The translations under genes were made by a program, and so were the position numbers. From JBBSEZ01 sp038239195 (GTDB lineage Bacteria > Planctomycetota > Planctomycetia > Gemmatales > Gemmataceae), in assembly GCA_038239195.1 (NCBI GenBank), contig JBBSEZ010000030.1, forward strand, positions 1 to 38,252: a DNA stretch of 38,252 bases. Reading direction: 5' to 3'. Under the pieces are notes generated by a model, which had not been told where the DNA came from, did not search any database, and saw only the letters and a program-made list of their open reading frames with translations. Shown here piece after piece: positions 1 through 8,077 of this stretch. Each line of letters begins with the position of its first letter. The first letter of the stretch is position 1.

Positions 1-183
1 ACGAGGCGCGAGCATGGCTGGTTTCCCAGAGGCGTTCTCTGTGTTTTCCACCCAGCTTGCTTACGCCTTTTCGGGCTTCTTGTCTTCTTCCCCACCTGTT
101 CTCCTTGCGGTCCTTGCTCCGACAAACTCGGAATGCGCCCCTCCATACTGTTGCCGAGCAACACGTCGGGAGGGGGATTGGCG
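1..183. other. Leader region upstream of the BRCT-pentapeptide operon
   Basis: No convincing gene is seen here. Short open frames exist but look like chance products of high GC. The region ends in a strong purine-rich ribosome binding site (GGGAGGGGG, 168-175) placed 8 bases before the ATG at 184. It presumably carries the promoter of the operon, but I could not identify convincing -35 and -10 boxes. Confidence 0.4.
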
Positions 184-2745
184 ATGGCAAAGAAAGTAGC
201 TGCGCCAGGAACGAGCCCGTTCGCGCCGCGCCTGGCGGGCAAGGTCTTCGCGTTCGGTAAGGTGGGTACCTGGTACAAGGATAAATACGCCCGCCTGATC
301 GCCGCAGAGGGCGGGACGGTGCTGCCCGAGTTGACGGAGGAAGCGCACTACCTCCTCGTCCCGTCTCGGACCAGTTCCCGCCTGTCGCCGGCCGAGAAGC
401 GCGCCGAACTACTCAACGCCAAAAAGGGTGCCCGCATCGAGTGCCTCGACCTCCCGGGGCTTCACGCCCTGTTCGCACCGACGCGCGAGGAGGCGCTGAC
501 GCTGCTCGCGGCCGGGGAGGAGGGGGCGAAGCGCTGGAATGCTTTGCGCTGCGCGGGCCCCACCGACAAGTCTTCCGTTCCGATGCCCTCCCTGGTAGGG
601 GCGGACCTCCGCAAGGCGGTGCTGCCCGGCATCGCCTGCTACGGAACGTCGCTGGACGGCGCCGACCTGCGCGGCGCCAACCTGCGCGGGGCGCACCTGG
701 ACAAGCTGAAAGGGACGAAGCTCGACGGCGCCTGCCTGGCCGACGGCTGGGTGATGGGGATGGTCGATTGCAGCGCGAAGAACGCCGACTTCACGGACGG
801 CGGCGCATCGCCGGTGGAGCGCGTCGATCTCACCGGCGCCAAACTGGAGCGCGCCCGTTTCATCCAGGCGAAGGGCGCCACTTTCGCCAGGGCCCACCTC
901 GCCGGGGCGCGGCTCGAGGAGGCGAAGTTCGCGGACTGCGACTTCACAGGGGCCGACCTCACGGGCGCCAACTTGAAGGAGGCCGACCTGCGCAAGGCGA
1001 CCCTGGTGCGCGCCACCCTCGCCGGCGCCCAGATGGAGAAGTGCGACCTGCGCGAGGCGAACTTGACGCGAGCCGACCTCTCCGGGGCCGATCTGACGCG
1101 GGCGAAGGTGAAAGGCGCGGACCTGACGGGGGCCAACCTCCGCGGCGTTTCCCTGTCCGGGGTCGATCTGACCGGCGCCACCGTCGCGGGCGCCGACTTC
1201 ACCGGGGCCAACCTGATCGGGGCCAAGTTGCCGGCCGCCCTCGACAAGGCGAAGGGGCTGGACAAGGCGCGCAAGCAGGGGGGCAAGGCCGGGCCCCACC
1301 TGCGCGAACTGAACGAACTGGCCGGGGCGTCCAAGCACACCACCACAAGCGTCCTCCTTCAGGTCGGGCCCAACCGCGCCTCGATTTCGATGGCCCAGAC
1401 CAACCGGAAAGGCGCGAAAGCCTCCCTCTGTTTCGGCTGGCACCTCTTCACGCCCCAGGGGGAGCGATACGACTTCGAGGGGCCGCGCTCGTTCGCGGGC
1501 GGGCTGCTGGCGCTGGGCAACAAGTTCGCGGGGGCCGACGTCTGGCTGGGCTCGGTGACGGTCGAGAGCAACCGCAAGCCGCGCGGCAAGGAACTGGCCG
1601 ACCTGGCAGCGGCGGCGTGGTGCGAGGCCTTCGGGCTGGAGGTGCTCCCCGCCGAGGAACTGGCCCGGACGCGCGAGGAGTGGCCTGAACGAAGGCAGCG
1701 GTTGCAGGAGGAGGCCCTTGCCGAGCTGCGCGGCGGGCCCGCGGGCGTGGCGCGCTGGAACGCGCGCGTCGATTCGGATGAATTGAAGACGATCTGCCCC
1801 ACATTCGCGGACGTGGACCTGTCGGGCGCCGCAGCCGCGGGGGCCCGTTTCCGTTCCTTGCGGTTCCTCTCGGCGAAGCTCGACGGCGCCCAACTTCCTG
1901 GAAGCGGCGCGGACAACGCCAATTTCACGTCGAGCTCGTTCCAGAACGCCAACCTGGAAGGGTCGCACTGGAGCTCGTCGAGTTTCGGGGGCGCCGATTT
2001 CACGGGCGCCAACCTGCGCGCCTGTTCTTGCCGCTGCGGCTTCGAGGGCGCGACGTTCCAGAAGGCCGACTTGAGCGGGAGCAAATTCACCAACTCCGCC
2101 TTCCAGGGGGCCGACCTCTCCGGCGCTAAACTCGAAGGCTGCAACTTCCAGGGCGCCCGCTACGACGAGCACACGCGCTTTCCGCCCAGCACGCTGCCCC
2201 CCGACGGCATGCGCTGGGTGGGAAAGGGCGAAAACCCGCACCTGAGGGCCATCCTCGACGCCCCGCTCTCCTCCACCGACCTCGACGTCGAGACGTTCAT
2301 GGAGCGCCTTCGCGGCAACGTCGAGGCGGGGCGGCTGGCCAACGCGCTGAAGATGCTCAAGGCGGAGCGCTTCCAGCTCTACGCCCAGGTCGAGCCCAAC
2401 CAGCTCGTCGGCATCGTCAAGAGCCAGACGGTCGGCTCGCGGCTCTACTCGTGCCGCCTCGCCGCGGACGGGTCGTTCTCCTGCTGCACGCAGAACCTGC
2501 TGCCCTGCGGCGGGCTGGCAGGGCGCATCTGCAAGCATCTGCTGGTGCTCGTCGTAGGCCTGGTCAAGAGCGGGCAAGCGAACGCCGCCCTGGTCGATCG
2601 CTGGGTGGAGGCCAGCGGTAAACAGCGGCCATTGCTGGACGCCGACGCGATGAGCGCCACGTTCCTTCGCTATAAAGGAGCAGAGTCGGGCGAGATCGAC
2701 TGGCGCCCGACGGAGACCATCCCCGAGGACTATTACGCGCTGTGA
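184..2745 (+). CDS. BRCT-like / pentapeptide-repeat / SWIM-type zinc protein, copy 1
   Basis: This 853-residue protein has no predicted signal or membrane segment and should be cytosolic. Residues ~14-105 look like a BRCT domain: LAGKVFAFGKVG, then the AAEGG turn, then a SPAEKR...GARIECLDL stretch. A GAKRWNALR motif (~117-126) leads into a first pentapeptide array (~140-360, many ADLxGANLxG units). A ~130-residue alpha/beta linker follows. A second GVARWNAR motif precedes a second array (~539-659). The C-terminus (~752-790) carries FSCCTQN, then CGG, then ICKHLLVL, resembling a SWIM zinc site (CxCx(n)CxH) with an altered first half. Pentapeptide arrays form a right-handed beta-helix that in Qnr/MfpA mimics B-DNA. 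BRCT and SWIM domains bind proteins or DNA, so a DNA-associated sensor is inferred. I chose ATG 184 over an upstream in-frame ATG at 133 because of its strong ribosome binding site. It is a tandem paralogue of the next gene. Confidence 0.85.
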   Translation: MAKKVAAPGTSPFAPRLAGKVFAFGKVGTWYKDKYARLIAAEGGTVLPELTEEAHYLLVPSRTSSRLSPAEKRAELLNAKKGARIECLDLPGLHALFAPTREEALTLLAAGEEGAKRWNALRCAGPTDKSSVPMPSLVGADLRKAVLPGIACYGTSLDGADLRGANLRGAHLDKLKGTKLDGACLADGWVMGMVDCSAKNADFTDGGASPVERVDLTGAKLERARFIQAKGATFARAHLAGARLEEAKFADCDFTGADLTGANLKEADLRKATLVRATLAGAQMEKCDLREANLTRADLSGADLTRAKVKGADLTGANLRGVSLSGVDLTGATVAGADFTGANLIGAKLPAALDKAKGLDKARKQGGKAGPHLRELNELAGASKHTTTSVLLQVGPNRASISMAQTNRKGAKASLCFGWHLFTPQGERYDFEGPRSFAGGLLALGNKFAGADVWLGSVTVESNRKPRGKELADLAAAAWCEAFGLEVLPAEELARTREEWPERRQRLQEEALAELRGGPAGVARWNARVDSDELKTICPTFADVDLSGAAAAGARFRSLRFLSAKLDGAQLPGSGADNANFTSSSFQNANLEGSHWSSSSFGGADFTGANLRACSCRCGFEGATFQKADLSGSKFTNSAFQGADLSGAKLEGCNFQGARYDEHTRFPPSTLPPDGMRWVGKGENPHLRAILDAPLSSTDLDVETFMERLRGNVEAGRLANALKMLKAERFQLYAQVEPNQLVGIVKSQTVGSRLYSCRLAADGSFSCCTQNLLPCGGLAGRICKHLLVLVVGLVKSGQANAALVDRWVEASGKQRPLLDADAMSATFLRYKGAESGEIDWRPTETIPEDYYAL

Positions 2746-2948
2746 GCGCCCGTACGACAGGCTTTCCAGCCTGTCATCCCCGGAGTGGACCTTACGGACA
2801 GGCGAAGGCGACAAGCGAGGATGCTTGCCCCACGACAAGGCCCGATTCCCGACGACTGCGAGTACAACACCGTCGCCACCGACCTCAACACGGGCATTGC
2901 CCCACGACAAGGCCCGATTCCCGACGACTACGAGGGGAGCGCCAGGCG
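2746..2948. repeat. Inter-gene gap with hairpins and a two-copy direct repeat
   Basis: This is the only long gap in the operon. It contains a perfect 8-4-8 hairpin at 2756-2775 (GACAGGCT, loop TTCC, AGCCTGTC) and a degenerate one at 2810-2829 (GACAAGCG...GCTTG). A ~38-base direct repeat occurs at 2825-2862 and 2897-2934 with one mismatch and a 72-base period; its core is CACGACAAGGCCCGATTCCC. The second copy abuts the ribosome binding site (GAGGGGAG, 2932-2939) of the next gene. The hairpins could attenuate or process the transcript, which is inference. Confidence 0.75.
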
Positions 2949-5435
2949 ATGAAATCGACAGCAACTCGTAAGGCCGCTTCGGTCGCGCCGCGCTTCGCCG
3001 GCAAGACGTTCGTGCTGGCCGGCGCGTTCGTCTACCCGAGTGTGGCCGACCTCCAAGAACTCATCCGGGCCGAGGGCGGGGGCATCGTCTCCGACGTTGG
3101 CCCGGCGCTCGATTACGTTCTGGCCGGCGAGAGGAGGGGCGGGAAGCCGAGCGCGGCGGAGAAGAAGGCCGGACACCTCAACAAGAACAAAGGGGCGTCG
3201 ATCCAGGTGCTGGGCGTCGGCGACCTGTACGCTTTGGCTTGCCCGAGCCGCGAGGAGGCGCTGGCCTTGCTGCGGGGCGGCCAGGAGGCGCACTGGCGCT
3301 GGGACCGCTTGCGGAAGCACTCCCCGCCGGCCCTGGACCTCAGCGGCGCCGACCTGCGCGGGGCCAACCTGAGCATGGCGGAGCTCGCGGGGGTGAAACT
3401 GCGGGGAGCAGACCTGCGCGAGGCCGACATGAGCTACACCACCGTCGAGGGCCTCGCCGACGTGCGTGCGGACAGGGCCAGGTTCGAGCTCGCCACACTG
3501 AGCAAGGTGAGCGACAGCAGTTTCCGCAACGCCGACCTCACGCACACCGGCTTCCACGTCAGCATCGAGCGCTGCGACTTCACCGGCGCCAAGATGTCGA
3601 AGGCGCTCCTCTTCGACGTCGTCGCGAGCGAGGTCGTGTTCGCGAACGCCGACCTTCGGGACGCGGGGCTCAGCGACGCCCGGCTGGCGGGGGCGGACTT
3701 CACCGGGGCCAAGCTGGACCGAGCCCTGGCCCACGACTGCGACCTCGGCGGGGCGGTGCTGGCGCGGGTGAGCCTGCGCGGCGCGAACCTGGTCAGGGCC
3801 AGACTGGCCGGGGCGGACCTCCGCAAGGCCGACTTGCGGGGCGCCAACCTCTGCGACGCCGACCTGACCGACGCTCGAATCCAGGGGGCCAACTTCGGGG
3901 GCGCCAACCTGACCGGGGCGAAGCTCGGGGGCGCGAGCTTCGCCGGGGCGAAGGGACTGACCCTGGACCGCCCCGCGGGGGCGGGGAAGGTCGGGCCGAA
4001 GTTGCTCGAACTGGAGGGCGTGGCCGGGCAGTTCGAATACCTCTGGACGACGGCCGAGCTCGAAGGGGCCGCAGGGATCACGAAGCTGATGGTTTGCACG
4101 CGGGCCGGCGCCCTGACCACCGCCCACTTGAGTGGCCCGCGAATCACGGAGTCCTCCAAGGCCAAGGCCCTCGGGGCGGCGATGGTGGAGCTGGCGCGGC
4201 TCGGCGCGTACGAAACGCTCCAGCTGAGCGCGGTGAGCGTGAAGAGCTCGAGGGGGCCGCTCGGTAACAAGCGGCTCAAGGAACTGGCCCAGGCGGCCTG
4301 GGGCGAGGCATTCGGCGTTCTCGGGCCCTCGCCGGAGGACGTGGCGTCGGAAGTACAGGCCAACGCGGCGGAGCTCGCCACGCGCGGCGAGCGACTGCTG
4401 GCCGACCTGCGCGCCGGCGCCGAGGGCGTCGTGCGCTGGAACGCGCAATCCTTGCGTCAACGCCAACTGGCGGGGCCCTTCCGGGGCGCCGACCTGTCGG
4501 GCGCCGACCTGCGCGGGGCCCAGCTGGGGGGCCTCGACTTTCAGGGGGCTCGTTTCGACAAGGCGGACCTGCGGAAGGCGACTCTCTGGCAATACGGTGG
4601 GACCAGCAACTACAAGGGGGCGAGCTTCCAGGGCGCCAACGCGAAGGGGGCAGACTTCAGCAAGACCAGGTGCCAGGGGGCCGACTTCACGAGCGCGTCG
4701 CTCGCCGGCGCCACCTTCCGCAGAAGCAGCCTTCAGAAGGCCAACTTCGCCGGCGCCGACCTGCGCGAGGCCGACCTGTGCGGGGCCGACCTGCGGGGGG
4801 CCGACCTGTCGTCGGCCCGGTTGGGCGGGGCCGAGCTCTCCCGCGCCCGCTACGACGAACACACGCGCTTCTCGCCGGGGGCGCTGCCTCCGGACGGGAT
4901 GGTGTACGCGGGAGAAACCGACAATCCTCATCTTGCAAAACAAGCAGAGGCCGCGGCCTCGGGAGGGCCCATGGACGTCGATGACTTCATGCTGCGAATG
5001 CGCGCCACGGTGGAAACGGGGCGCCTGACCAACGCGCTCCAGATGCTGCGGGCCGAGCGCTTCCAGCTCTTCGCCTCGGTGGCGCCGGACCACCTCGTCG
5101 GCATCGTCCGCAGCCAATCGAGCGCCGCGCGCCTCTACTCGTGCAGGCTGGCGGCCAACGGGGCCTTCTCGTGCTGCACCCAGAACCTGCGGGCGTGCGG
5201 GGGGCTGCACGGCCGGATCTGCAAGCACCTCCTGGTGCTCATCGTCGGCCTCGTCAAGAGCGGGCAGGTCGATCCGGCGCTGGTCAGCCAGTGGGTCAAG
5301 GCGGCGCGGACGCAGAAGCCGCTGCTCGACGCCGACGCGATGACCGCGACGTTCCTGCGGTATAAAGGAGCGGAGGCGGGTGAGATCGACTGGCGGCCCA
5401 CCGAGACGATCCCCGAGGACTATTACGCGCTGTGA
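2949..5435 (+). CDS. BRCT-like / pentapeptide-repeat / SWIM-type zinc protein, copy 2
   Basis: This 828-residue paralogue has the same order of parts as the preceding gene. A BRCT-like domain lies at ~12-95 (FAGKTFVLAG, then RAEGGGIV). A HWRWDRLR leader precedes pentapeptide array 1 (~128-337). A linker follows, then a GVVRWNAQ leader and array 2 (~511-634). The SWIM-like site is at ~728-765 (FSCCTQN, CGG, ICKHLLVL). The last ~100 residues are the best conserved between the copies, ending alike in TIPEDYYAL, while the arrays differ much more. That pattern suggests a shared C-terminal partner and divergent targets. ATG 2949 is chosen for its GAGGGGAG site; the in-frame sequence upstream back to 2742 is repeat-derived. 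The stop overlaps the next gene's possible GTG start. Confidence 0.85.
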   Translation: MKSTATRKAASVAPRFAGKTFVLAGAFVYPSVADLQELIRAEGGGIVSDVGPALDYVLAGERRGGKPSAAEKKAGHLNKNKGASIQVLGVGDLYALACPSREEALALLRGGQEAHWRWDRLRKHSPPALDLSGADLRGANLSMAELAGVKLRGADLREADMSYTTVEGLADVRADRARFELATLSKVSDSSFRNADLTHTGFHVSIERCDFTGAKMSKALLFDVVASEVVFANADLRDAGLSDARLAGADFTGAKLDRALAHDCDLGGAVLARVSLRGANLVRARLAGADLRKADLRGANLCDADLTDARIQGANFGGANLTGAKLGGASFAGAKGLTLDRPAGAGKVGPKLLELEGVAGQFEYLWTTAELEGAAGITKLMVCTRAGALTTAHLSGPRITESSKAKALGAAMVELARLGAYETLQLSAVSVKSSRGPLGNKRLKELAQAAWGEAFGVLGPSPEDVASEVQANAAELATRGERLLADLRAGAEGVVRWNAQSLRQRQLAGPFRGADLSGADLRGAQLGGLDFQGARFDKADLRKATLWQYGGTSNYKGASFQGANAKGADFSKTRCQGADFTSASLAGATFRRSSLQKANFAGADLREADLCGADLRGADLSSARLGGAELSRARYDEHTRFSPGALPPDGMVYAGETDNPHLAKQAEAAASGGPMDVDDFMLRMRATVETGRLTNALQMLRAERFQLFASVAPDHLVGIVRSQSSAARLYSCRLAANGAFSCCTQNLRACGGLHGRICKHLLVLIVGLVKSGQVDPALVSQWVKAARTQKPLLDADAMTATFLRYKGAEAGEIDWRPTETIPEDYYAL

Positions 5436-5764
5436 GTGCCATGCCCGAGACCGCCGAGATCGTGCAAACCATCGAGCGCCTGCAAAACGCCTTCGAAGAC
5501 CTGGCGGTGCGCGGGCTGCGCGCGGCGGCGCCGGGCCAGCTCACCGCCCTGGAGGCGATGCAGTCCGAGCTCGAGCGCATGGGTGCCGGCCACCTCGCCG
5601 GGCGCATCGGGACGCTCGTCAGCGCCGTGCGCAACGACGACAGGGGCGCCGCCGCAAGCCTGTTGCGCGCGCAAGCGAGCCTGCGCGTCTTCGAGCGCGT
5701 GCTGACGCTGGAGGTCGCGGCGGGGCTGTTGCACGCCTTGTTGCCCGCGGAGGAGGAGCCATGA
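5432..5764 (+). CDS. Small helical protein of the MoxR-DUF5682-VWA operon
   Basis: This protein of up to 110 residues is not recognised as a known family. It is predicted almost wholly alpha-helical (IVQTIERLQNAFEDLA, then a LRVFERVLTL segment) and Ala/Leu/Glu-rich, with no signal peptide and no Cys. It may start at GTG 5432, overlapping the upstream stop as GTGA, or at ATG 5441; the GTG gives translational coupling. Its own stop overlaps the next start as ATGA. Its position implies a stoichiometric partner or adaptor of the neighbouring proteins, which is inference. Confidence 0.7.
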   Translation: MSAMPETAEIVQTIERLQNAFEDLAVRGLRAAAPGQLTALEAMQSELERMGAGHLAGRIGTLVSAVRNDDRGAAASLLRAQASLRVFERVLTLEVAAGLLHALLPAEEEP

Positions 5765-6852
5765 ACCTCGCCACCGTCGATCGGCGCAAGCTCGGTCTCC
5801 TGCTCGACGAACTGGCGCGCGGCGTCGAGGACCTGCTGCTCAGCGGGCTGACCACCGCCTCGGCGCCGACGCGCCAGGCGCTCGACGTCGCCTTTCAGGA
5901 GGCGTCGCGCATGAAGTTGCTGCGCCTCGGCTCGACTTTGCGCGTCGCCTCCGAGGAGCTCGGCCGGTTCACGCGGAACGACGCCGGCTTCTCGCGCAAG
6001 CGCCTGTGCTTCTTCCTCGGCCGCGCCTGGATGCTCTGCCAGGGGCTCGGTAAGGCCCTGCGCGAAGACGACGAGGGTGCCTTCGACCGCCTGATGCGCA
6101 CTCCGGTAGGCGAGCCCGTTGAAGAGAGGGATGTCGTCGTCCTCGGTGTGGCCAAGAAGGTGACGTCGGCGTTCAGCGCGTTCGAGTTCCGCCTGCGCGG
6201 ATTGTCCGACGGGGCGCGCCTCACGTGGTCGTGCGTCTTCCCCGTCCGGCCGGGGCTCGACGTTCCCCCCGATGCCTTCCTGCACCTGCCGCAGAAACAG
6301 CAGTTCCAGCCCAACCTCCTGCTCGAAGGCAAGGTATTGCGCTTCACCAAGCTCACCGTCACGCGCGACGAGGGGGGCGCGGGCCGCATCGGCCTCGGCG
6401 AGCACAGCAAGGTAACGGCGGGCGAGCCGTTCGCCGACTGGGGCCGCTTCCGGCAATGGGACGTGCGCGAGGCAATCGAGCGCGTGCGCGCCCGCGAGGC
6501 GACGCCGTTCGACCTCGACGTCGAGCTTCAGGAAGAGGTGGTGCTCGACGCCTGGGAGGTCGGCGAGCCAATCGACCGCGACGAATCGCAAACCGTCTAT
6601 CCCATTCGCACGGGCGGCACGACGTTCGACGCGGTCGTGTCGAAGGGGGTGGAGGGCAAGGCGCTGCGCCCGGCCCTCGACGGGCTGCGCAAGCAGAAGA
6701 AGCGCCCGCCCCTGTTCGGGCTGCTCCACTACGAGAAGTGCCGGCTTTTGCTCCAACCGCTCGCCCTCTTCGGCGACGGCACTCCGCAGCAGCTTATGAT
6801 CTCCAACGAAAAGGTCGATCGCGTCGCCTTGTTGCGCGCGATCAAGTTCTGA
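5761..6852 (+). CDS. Uncharacterised 363-residue protein of the MoxR operon
   Basis: I do not recognise this family. The N-terminal ~120 residues are helical (RKLGLLLDELARGVEDLL and following). The rest looks like a beta-rich domain of ~220 residues with conserved-looking hydrophobic strands (RLTWSCVFPVRPGL, LLEGKVLRFTKLTV, VDRVALLRAI). There is no signal peptide, membrane span, metal cluster or NTPase motif. The start ATG overlaps the preceding stop as ATGA and follows a GGAGGAGG site. In comparable modules the slot between SWIM protein and ATPase holds a different protein (DUF5691 type, from memory). This one may be the planctomycete substitute or the substrate of the ATPase. Confidence 0.75.
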   Translation: MNLATVDRRKLGLLLDELARGVEDLLLSGLTTASAPTRQALDVAFQEASRMKLLRLGSTLRVASEELGRFTRNDAGFSRKRLCFFLGRAWMLCQGLGKALREDDEGAFDRLMRTPVGEPVEERDVVVLGVAKKVTSAFSAFEFRLRGLSDGARLTWSCVFPVRPGLDVPPDAFLHLPQKQQFQPNLLLEGKVLRFTKLTVTRDEGGAGRIGLGEHSKVTAGEPFADWGRFRQWDVREAIERVRAREATPFDLDVELQEEVVLDAWEVGEPIDRDESQTVYPIRTGGTTFDAVVSKGVEGKALRPALDGLRKQKKRPPLFGLLHYEKCRLLLQPLALFGDGTPQQLMISNEKVDRVALLRAIKF

Positions 6853-6871
6853 ACGCCGCCACTATTTAGCC

Positions 6872-6888
6872 GCCGAGCGGAGCTCGGC
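6872..6888 (+). promoter_or_regulatory. Short hairpin between unknown gene and moxR
   Basis: GCCGAGC, loop GGA, GCTCGGC forms a perfect 7-bp stem in the 52-base gap, just before the GGAGG ribosome binding site at 6895-6899. It has no U tract, so it is more likely an mRNA-stability or translation element, or a repeat, than a terminator. Confidence 0.5.
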
Positions 6889-6904
6889 GCGGTCGGAGGT
6901 TTCG

Positions 6905-8074
6905 ATGGCCAAGAAGGTTGCCCCCCCAGAGCCCGAGCCGCCCGGGCCCCCGCCCTCGGAGCTCGTGCTGCGCGAGCCGGCCGAGGTGCGCTACGCCGAC
7001 CAGCTCGAGGCGCTGCGCCAGAACGACCCCGACGTCCCGCCGAAACCGTGGCGCCTGTCGCCGCGCTTCGTGCTCGCCTACGTCGTGGGCGGCAAGACGC
7101 TCAAGGCCAAGATCGACGGCAAGACCGTGGACGTGCCGATCACGCGCAAGTTCTTCGGCGACGACAGCATCGTCGAGCGCGCCATCGTCACCCTCGCCTC
7201 AGAACGGGCCCTCTTGCTGGTGGGCGAACCGGGGACGGGCAAGAGCTGGCTGTCGGAGCACCTCGCGGCCGCGATCAGCGGCAACTCCGACCTCACGATC
7301 CAGGGCACGGCGGGGACGACAGAGGAGCACGTCAAGTATTCGTGGAACATCGCCGGCGTCATCGCCAAGGGCCCGACGCCCGACAATCTCATCCCCTCCC
7401 CCACGATGGTGGCGATGCGCATCGGCGGCCTCCTTCGCTTCGAGGAGATCACCCGCTGCGTGCCCGACGTGCAGGACGCGCTCGTGTCGATCCTGTCGGA
7501 CAAGGCCATCGCCGTGCCCGAGTTGCCCGACGCCAACGTGGTCCGCGCCCGGCCCGGCTTCAACGTGATCGCCACCGCCAACACGCGCGACCAGGGCGTG
7601 AACGAGCTCTCGGCCGCGCTCAAGCGGAGGTTCAACTATATCCACATCCCCATTGTCGCAGATCACAAGACTGAGGTGACCATCGTGCAGCAGCGCTCGA
7701 CCGAGTTGCTGCGGCGCTACGACCTGCCGACGCGCATCCCCCCGGCCGTGATCGACCTGCTCGCCACCATCTTCCGCGAGATTCGCGACGGCAAGACGAG
7801 CGACGGCGTCAGCATCAAGAAGCCCTCGACGGCCTGCTCGACTGCCGAGGCCATCGCCGTCGCCCTCGACGCCGCCCTGCACGCGCGCTTCTTCGGCTCG
7901 GGACAGGTCGGCCCCGCCGACGTCGCCCGCAACATCGCCGGGGCGATCGTCAAGGAAGACCTCGCCGACCTGGCCGTTCTCAAGGAGTACGTCGTCCTCG
8001 TGGCCCGCAAGCGCGCCACCAAGGACGCCTCCTGGAAAGAGTTTCACGACGCCGTCCTCACCGCCCTGAAGTGA
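6905..8074 (+). CDS. MoxR-type AAA+ ATPase
   Basis: This 389-residue cytosolic AAA+ protein has Walker A GEPGTGKS at residues 107-114 and a Walker B-like strand LLRFEE at 176-181. Its sensor-1 strand is FNVIATANTRD and its arginine-finger region is ALKRRFNYIHIP. All ATP-binding and hydrolysis residues look intact. The first ~50 residues are Pro/Glu-rich and probably flexible. MoxR ATPases act with VWA proteins as chaperone-like machines that remodel or insert cofactors into client proteins. The client here is unknown. The start ATG has GGAGG 5 bases upstream. The DUF5682 gene begins 3 bases after its stop, and the VWA gene follows. Confidence 0.92.
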   Translation: MAKKVAPPEPEPPGPPPSELVLREPAEVRYADQLEALRQNDPDVPPKPWRLSPRFVLAYVVGGKTLKAKIDGKTVDVPITRKFFGDDSIVERAIVTLASERALLLVGEPGTGKSWLSEHLAAAISGNSDLTIQGTAGTTEEHVKYSWNIAGVIAKGPTPDNLIPSPTMVAMRIGGLLRFEEITRCVPDVQDALVSILSDKAIAVPELPDANVVRARPGFNVIATANTRDQGVNELSAALKRRFNYIHIPIVADHKTEVTIVQQRSTELLRRYDLPTRIPPAVIDLLATIFREIRDGKTSDGVSIKKPSTACSTAEAIAVALDAALHARFFGSGQVGPADVARNIAGAIVKEDLADLAVLKEYVVLVARKRATKDASWKEFHDAVLTALK

Positions 8075-8077
8075 AAC

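Noticed and set aside
2825..2934. Possible CRISPR-like repeat pair
   Set aside because: Only two copies, no further spacers and no cas genes. The unit ends in a ribosome binding site, so it is a simple direct repeat.
409..2964. Long minus-strand open frame opposite the first fusion gene
   Set aside because: It is an antisense shadow of the GC-rich pentapeptide arrays: it reads as Gly/Val/Gln/Arg-rich repeats, has no domain, and the plus-strand frame has clear BRCT, pentapeptide and SWIM features.
184..5435. Interpretation as Qnr/MfpA-type quinolone-resistance proteins
   Set aside because: The proteins are four times the size of Qnr and have BRCT and SWIM domains and split arrays. Pentapeptide content alone does not support gyrase protection.
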